In this document: positions 6,701-10,588 of the stretch, in pieces | Position numbering within the stretch: position 1 is the first letter of the stretch | Layout: each line of letters begins with the position of its first letter | Assembly (NCBI GenBank): GCA_945860575.1 | Contig: CAMAQQ010000023.1 | Span: 1-10,588, forward strand | Length of the DNA stretch: 10,588 nucleotides | Origin: Ferrithrix thermotolerans DSM 19514 | GTDB taxonomy: Bacteria; Actinomycetota; Acidimicrobiia; Acidimicrobiales; Ilumatobacteraceae | Direction: 5' to 3' | Program-made: the position numbers and the translations under genes | Notes under the pieces: model-generated | The model's database searches: none | What the model was told of the DNA's origin: nothing | Seen by the model: the letters and a program-made list of their open reading frames with translations, nothing else

Positions 6701-6736
6701 CAAAGTGATGCGAAAAGTGAGGCGCAAAGTGAAAGT
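6701..6736 (+). repeat. three 12-bp imperfect tandem repeats in the mreB-mreC gap
   Basis: The units are CAAAGTGATGCG (6701-6712), AAAAGTGAGGCG (6713-6724) and CAAAGTGAAAGT (6725-6736). The first two differ at two bases, and all share AAAGTGA in phase. The array fills most of the 48-bp gap and ends 11 bases before the mreC ATG. It contains no Shine-Dalgarno sequence at a useful distance. Function is unknown; slippage or a multi-site binding element are both possible. Confidence 0.7.
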
Positions 6737-6747
6737 TTTCTCTTCTA

Positions 6748-7818
6748 ATGGCGACCAATAACACAATTCGCCGGCGGGCGATTATCTTGTTGACCCTGAC
6801 TTCGATCATGTTGGTCACCCTTGATCTGCAAGATTCACCCCAAGTTGCTGGATTAAGGTCAGTCTTCGGAACCCTTTTTTACCCAGTTGAAGGTGTCGCG
6901 AGGGTAATTACCAGACCTGTTGGAAACGCATGGTATGGAGTTACGCACTACAACAAGTTATTAGACGAAAACTCATTGTTGAGGCAACAGGTTGCACAAC
7001 AAGAAGGTGCCACGGTCGCCGCCGCCGCTTCAGTACGTTTGTCGCAAGAATTGCTTGCGTTAAATGGATTGCCAACTTTGGCGGGAATCAACGCAGTAAC
7101 AGCACAAGTCATCGGTGAGTCGCCAACAAGTTTTTCGCAAACTATTGAAATAAATCAAGGTGCCGAAAGCGGTATCCGTGTCGGTATGCCCGTTTTGAAT
7201 GCCGCAGGACTAATCGGAAAGATCACAAAGGTTTTCACGAATCGTTCGTTCGTGATGCTGATTACCGACCCAGAGTTTTCGATATCAGTAAAAGTAGTCA
7301 GCACGGGGCGAAAGACAACCGATTCAACTGTTCAGGGCATTACTAGTGTGACAACTTCTACCGCCGTACCACTTGAACCAATTTCTAACATTCCCGATGC
7401 CGAGACTACGACTACCACGACTACGACAATTCCTATTGAAGGCTTCACTGCTGTTGTGACAACGTTGCCCGCCACCCCGAAGGGGTTGACGTCCATAACA
7501 ATCCCTTTGGCCAGTGAACTTGACGTTCGAGAAACTGGTGTTATTCAAGGTAACGGTCCGGCACGTCAGCCGACAGTGAGATTCATAGATAACTCGCTGC
7601 GATTTGGTTCGATTGAAGCTGGAGTACCAATTGTGACGGCGGGCGGGTCGCGCAGCCTTGCACCACCTGACGTTTTAATAGGAGTCGTGTCTCGTGTTGT
7701 CGAGAGGGTTGGTTCTGCGGGTCCATTGCTTGAAATTGAACTTGCCGCTGAATTAACTAATTTATCTTTCGTGCGGATTCTGCTCTATCAGCCGATTACT
7801 GAAAAGAAGTCTCCTTGA
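6748..7818 (+). CDS. mreC: cell shape-determining protein MreC with a Thr-rich insert
   Basis: MreC is a bitopic membrane protein whose external beta domains bridge MreB/MreD and PBP2 in the elongasome. Of 356 residues, about 8-26 form one membrane segment after a basic NTIRRR start. A short coiled coil spans about 66-100 (YNKLLDENSLLRQQV), and the first beta domain about 115-186 includes GAESGIRVGMPVLNAAGLIGKI. A foreign-looking low-complexity segment of about 70 residues (187-260) follows, containing eight consecutive Thr (220-227) and many Thr/Ser/Pro. The family pattern resumes at RETGVIQGNG and continues with IEAGVPIVTAGG and IGVVSRV, the second beta domain. An in-frame TGA at 6730-6732 with no other start codon after it fixes ATG 6748. 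No Shine-Dalgarno sequence is visible. The stop overlaps the mreD start by four bases. Confidence 0.93.
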   Translation: MATNNTIRRRAIILLTLTSIMLVTLDLQDSPQVAGLRSVFGTLFYPVEGVARVITRPVGNAWYGVTHYNKLLDENSLLRQQVAQQEGATVAAAASVRLSQELLALNGLPTLAGINAVTAQVIGESPTSFSQTIEINQGAESGIRVGMPVLNAAGLIGKITKVFTNRSFVMLITDPEFSISVKVVSTGRKTTDSTVQGITSVTTSTAVPLEPISNIPDAETTTTTTTTIPIEGFTAVVTTLPATPKGLTSITIPLASELDVRETGVIQGNGPARQPTVRFIDNSLRFGSIEAGVPIVTAGGSRSLAPPDVLIGVVSRVVERVGSAGPLLEIELAAELTNLSFVRILLYQPITEKKSP

Positions 7819-8333
7819 GTCGACTGTTAATTATTCTGGCTAGTCGTTGGACACGACTAGTTCTTGTGCTACTCATCGTCCTGGCTCTGCAGACAACCCT
7901 GTTCAAAGAACTTCGTCCATTTGGTGTTGCCGCGCAAATTATTTTACTTTTCGTGACCTGCGCCGGAATCCAATTCGGAATCAACATTGGAGCAATTGTT
8001 GGTTTAATCGCAGGGCTCATGTTCGATTTTGTAGTTTCAACTCCTGCAGGTTTAGGCTCAATCGCACTCGGTCTCACGGGTGCGACCGCCGGTTTGTATA
8101 TATATTTCTTTCCAAATCCGATCTGGTGGTTACGACTCCTAACGGTCGCCTTTGTTTCGGTCGTCGGTGAGATCTATGTTTTGATCGCACAAGCAATGGT
8201 TGGCTTGGGTGTTGTTCTTGAGTTTGGTCTGCTCAAGATTATTGCCGTCGTAACAGCGGTCAACATTTGTCTTTCGCCAGGGTTCTTTTTGGTTACACGC
8301 TGGACCCTAAGTGAGCGAAAGAAGACCAGGTAG
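7815..8333 (+). CDS. mreD: rod shape-determining membrane protein MreD
   Basis: MreD is a polytopic inner-membrane component of the elongasome, working with MreC. The 172-residue protein is the usual length and strongly hydrophobic, with about five or six membrane segments by eye (about 13-30, 37-54, 56-75, 79-99, 105-128, 131-160) and a basic C-terminal end SERKKTR. The family motif GLIAGLMFDF (63-72, with Gly63, Gly67 and Asp71) is present, as is the QTTLF ending the first segment. The start is TTG 7815, in a TTGA four-base overlap with the mreC stop; no other start codon is available near it, so translational coupling is likely. It ends in a one-base overlap with the mrdA GTG. An 8-bp perfect hairpin lies in codons 9-16. 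Confidence 0.9.
   Translation: MSRLLIILASRWTRLVLVLLIVLALQTTLFKELRPFGVAAQIILLFVTCAGIQFGINIGAIVGLIAGLMFDFVVSTPAGLGSIALGLTGATAGLYIYFFPNPIWWLRLLTVAFVSVVGEIYVLIAQAMVGLGVVLEFGLLKIIAVVTAVNICLSPGFFLVTRWTLSERKKTR
7840..7860 (+). repeat. perfect 8-bp inverted repeat (hairpin) near the 5' end of mreD
   Basis: CTAGTCGT (7840-7847), loop TGGAC, ACGACTAG (7853-7860). Two further G-U pairs could extend the stem outward. It starts 22 bases after the mreD TTG. It is too short of T residues afterwards to be a terminator; in mRNA it could affect ribosome entry, or it may be chance. Confidence 0.55.
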
Positions 8334-10513
8334 TGGCGCTGAAAAAAGTTGGTCAAGCGCCAAAACGATTAATAATTTTGGGATTTGTTGGTATCGCCAT
8401 GTTCGGTGTGTTGGGCGCGAGGCTTTGGTTTTTGCAAGCGGTTGGGTCTCGAGACGTCGAGGTGATCATCGGAAAAGTTCGATCGAGAACTGTGAGTTTG
8501 TTGCCCGAGCGTGGTCGGATATTTGACTCGGCTGGAAGAGTGATGGCCGACAATAAGCGAACACTTGTCGTCACGATAGATCACTCTGTTGTTCGAAAAA
8601 CCTCTGATCGAAATGAGTTAGCACAGCGGCTGTCAGGCCCGCTAAATCTCCCGGTTGAAGTGTTAATCAAACGAATGCTCGACGAACGCTATGGTCCATT
8701 TGAAGCGATTCCATTGCGTGAAGGTGTGTCAGAAGAATTGGCGCTCTTTCTTATGGAGCGTGTTGAAGATTACCCCGGTATTTTCATTCGCGAAGAGTGG
8801 CGACGAAATTATCCATATGGTGCACTCGGTGGACACGTGTTGGGTTACATGGGCGCGATTCTTAAAGACGATTTGGCCTACTACAAGTCAATTGGCTATG
8901 ACCCCAACGAAAGAGTTGGACAATACGGTGTAGAGCAGAGTTACGAAACTCAATTGCGCGGAACCCCCGGCTATGTGCGTTACGAAGTTGATGCTGTCGG
9001 CACGATTCTGAAAGTAGTCGAGCGAGTAGAGCCAGTCACGGGCAACGACTTACAACTTTCAATCGATTTGGACGTTCAGCAGTTTGCTGAGCAAGCACTT
9101 GAAACTCAATTACTTGTGCGTCGTCGTGTTGAGGCAGGACAGATCAAGATGCCCGACGGAACACCTGACCCTCGCTATTCAGAAATCAACTATTACAAAG
9201 CACCTGCTGGATCTGTCGTAGTCATGAATCACAACAATGGGCGAGTGATTGCTATGGCGGCTTATCCAAGGTTTGATTTAAGATGGTTCGACGGCGGATT
9301 ACCCAAGGACAAGTTCTCACAATTGTTTCCGAGAACAGACGATCCAGACTTATCAATACTCGTGAATCGCGCAATATCGGGCCGCTATAACGTTGGATCC
9401 ACCTTCAAGCCACTGGTCGCTTACGCCGCACTTGCTTCAGGGCAGTTACCGAACGGCGATCAATACATGTTCGATGACCGTGGCACTTACAAACTTGAGA
9501 GTATCCCTGAAGAGAGATGCCAAGATGGAGTTAAGTGTGTTTTCAGAAATGCAATTTGTCTTTCAACTGGTTTTCCTTGCCGTTATGGCAAAGTAAATGT
9601 TGAATCGGCATTAGCAGTTTCAAGTGATACTTTTTTCTACAAAATCGGAGAACAAATTCTCACAGAACGAGGTTACGCGCCTGTTTTAGAACAAGAAGTT
9701 CGAAAATTTGGACTCGGCTCTCCCACAAATATTGATTTGCCATACGAATATGCGGGGACAATTCCGAGTAAAGAATTAAAAAAGCGGATGGCGAATTTGG
9801 GAGTCATCACACAGGAGGCTGGTGAGGCCTATTACGTAGGTGACCAAGTTCTATTTGCGATTGGTCAAGGCTTGTTGTCGGTAACGCCATTGCAAATGAC
9901 TGTTGCATATTCGGCCATAGCAAATAGCGGTCGCGTCTATGAGCCACGAGTTGCTGTTTCGCTTCTTGCCCCCGGAACTCTAGATGCGCGGCCAGGTTTT
10001 GCCGATTTGACGACAACCCAAGTTGTTAAAAACCTGGTGCCAATTTCGCCAAAGCGACGAATTGAAATGACCGAAAAAATCAGGGAGCCAATCGTCAAAG
10101 GTATGGCGCGAGCGATAACCGGACCAGGCGTCACATTTGATTACTATCACAAGACAACAGGCGAGAATTTGTTTGCCAACTATAACTACTCGGCGTTGCC
10201 AATTGCCGGAAAGACTGGAACAGTGCAGGGTTTAAACAACTTGCCATGGAACGACTCTTCGGCTTTCGGGGCCTACAGTTTGGATTCAAATTTTCCGTAT
10301 ACGATTTTTGCATACCTAGAAAAATCTGGTTATGGCTCTCAAGCAGCAGCACCAGTGGTCAAGTGCATTTTTACTGCACTCAATGGCGGCTACAAATACG
10401 ACGCCGTTCTGCCAGCTGACCCATTAGACAAGGCAAGCAATATTGTCGCTCAGCCAGTTCGGTTGCGTAACCCACTTTGCCTTGTGAGTGGCACGTCAGA
10501 TATCCGCGAGTAG
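8333..10513 (+). CDS. mrdA: penicillin-binding protein 2, elongasome peptidoglycan transpeptidase
   Basis: PBP2 is the class B transpeptidase that cross-links lateral-wall peptidoglycan with RodA. The protein has 726 residues, longer than E. coli PBP2 (633). One membrane anchor spans about 12-34 after a basic start. The pedestal domain carries PERGRIFDSAGRVMADN (58-74) and VGQYGVEQSYETQLRG (195-210). In the transpeptidase domain the catalytic Ser356 is in STFK, the second motif is SSD (430-432) in VSSDTFFYKIG, typical of PBP2, and KTG is at 627-629. Between the first two motifs is a loop with four cysteines (396, 402, 409, 416), where other PBP2s have a GGHG segment; two more cysteines are at 679 and 716. 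GTG 8333 overlaps the mreD stop by one base, with AGG just before it, so translation is probably coupled. Confidence 0.96.
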   Translation: MALKKVGQAPKRLIILGFVGIAMFGVLGARLWFLQAVGSRDVEVIIGKVRSRTVSLLPERGRIFDSAGRVMADNKRTLVVTIDHSVVRKTSDRNELAQRLSGPLNLPVEVLIKRMLDERYGPFEAIPLREGVSEELALFLMERVEDYPGIFIREEWRRNYPYGALGGHVLGYMGAILKDDLAYYKSIGYDPNERVGQYGVEQSYETQLRGTPGYVRYEVDAVGTILKVVERVEPVTGNDLQLSIDLDVQQFAEQALETQLLVRRRVEAGQIKMPDGTPDPRYSEINYYKAPAGSVVVMNHNNGRVIAMAAYPRFDLRWFDGGLPKDKFSQLFPRTDDPDLSILVNRAISGRYNVGSTFKPLVAYAALASGQLPNGDQYMFDDRGTYKLESIPEERCQDGVKCVFRNAICLSTGFPCRYGKVNVESALAVSSDTFFYKIGEQILTERGYAPVLEQEVRKFGLGSPTNIDLPYEYAGTIPSKELKKRMANLGVITQEAGEAYYVGDQVLFAIGQGLLSVTPLQMTVAYSAIANSGRVYEPRVAVSLLAPGTLDARPGFADLTTTQVVKNLVPISPKRRIEMTEKIREPIVKGMARAITGPGVTFDYYHKTTGENLFANYNYSALPIAGKTGTVQGLNNLPWNDSSAFGAYSLDSNFPYTIFAYLEKSGYGSQAAAPVVKCIFTALNGGYKYDAVLPADPLDKASNIVAQPVRLRNPLCLVSGTSDIRE

Positions 10514-10515
10514 CA

Positions 10516-10588
10516 ATGTCGAGATTTATTCCCCAAATTAAGAATTCTCAATGGTTCAAGCAGACATATGATGTCGCTTCAGTCTGGA
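10516..10588 (+). CDS. rodA: start of a further gene, probably RodA (partial, runs off the window)
   Basis: An ATG two bases after the mrdA stop opens a frame with no stop up to the window end (24 codons): MSRFIPQIKNSQWFKQTYDV, then ASVW. Such a tight junction suggests an operon gene. In Actinobacteria and many other bacteria mrdA is followed by the SEDS glycosyltransferase gene rodA, and a soluble lead-in of about this length before the first membrane segment is common in it. The visible residues carry no diagnostic motif, so the name rests on position only. Confidence 0.55.
   Translation, partial: MSRFIPQIKNSQWFKQTYDVASVW

Noticed and set aside
7405..7428. Poly-Thr tract as a microsatellite
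   Set aside because: The eight Thr codons are ACT, ACG, ACC and ACA in mixed order, so it is not a simple trinucleotide repeat likely to slip.
1..10588. Mobile elements, CRISPR arrays, tRNA or rRNA, defence or secretion systems
   Set aside because: No transposase or integrase, regularly spaced repeats, cloverleaf or rRNA-like stretch was seen; all longer stretches are accounted for by core genes.

Overview
This is an ordinary, gene-dense chromosomal core segment. The gene order (small unknown protein, then tig, clpP, clpX, folC, ndk, mreB, mreC, mreD, mrdA, probable rodA) is the order known from Actinobacteria such as Streptomyces, although valS, which usually sits between clpX and folC there, is absent. 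The moderate G+C by eye (below 50 %), the ClpP2-type ClpP, and the Thr-rich MreC suggest a low-GC actinobacterium, perhaps an aquatic Acidimicrobiia/Ilumatobacter-like lineage. That placement is inference; no rRNA or other taxonomic marker is present.

Layout. Positions 1-54 hold only a possible weak terminator. A small unknown basic protein (55-360) is on the minus strand, divergent from trigger factor (396-1772), with 35 bp shared between them. A 181-bp intergenic region with several dyads and short repeats follows. Next come clpP (1954-2583) and clpX (2603-3880), then folC (3900-5201) and ndk (5241-5666). The cell-shape block is mreB (5668-6699), mreC (6748-7818), mreD (7815-8333) and mrdA/PBP2 (8333-10513), followed by the first 24 codons of a further gene, probably rodA. 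From mreC onward the genes overlap or nearly touch, so translational coupling is likely. No gap exceeds 300 bases, and there is no sign of a mobile element, CRISPR array, tRNA or rRNA.

How the genes work together. Trigger factor meets nascent chains at the ribosome, and ClpX unfolds tagged or damaged proteins and feeds them to ClpP, so the first block covers protein folding and turnover. FolC makes polyglutamylated folates and Ndk balances NTP/dNTP pools. MreB, MreC, MreD, PBP2 and presumably RodA form the elongasome that inserts lateral-wall peptidoglycan.

I found no previously undescribed multi-gene system. The points worth a second look are molecular: a Ser in place of the conserved phosphate-2 Asp of MreB, a roughly 70-residue Thr-rich insert in MreC, a four-cysteine loop in PBP2, a ClpP2-type subunit without an adjacent ClpP1, a 12-bp tandem repeat before mreC, a strong hairpin at the start of mreD, and a probably leaderless ndk promoter.
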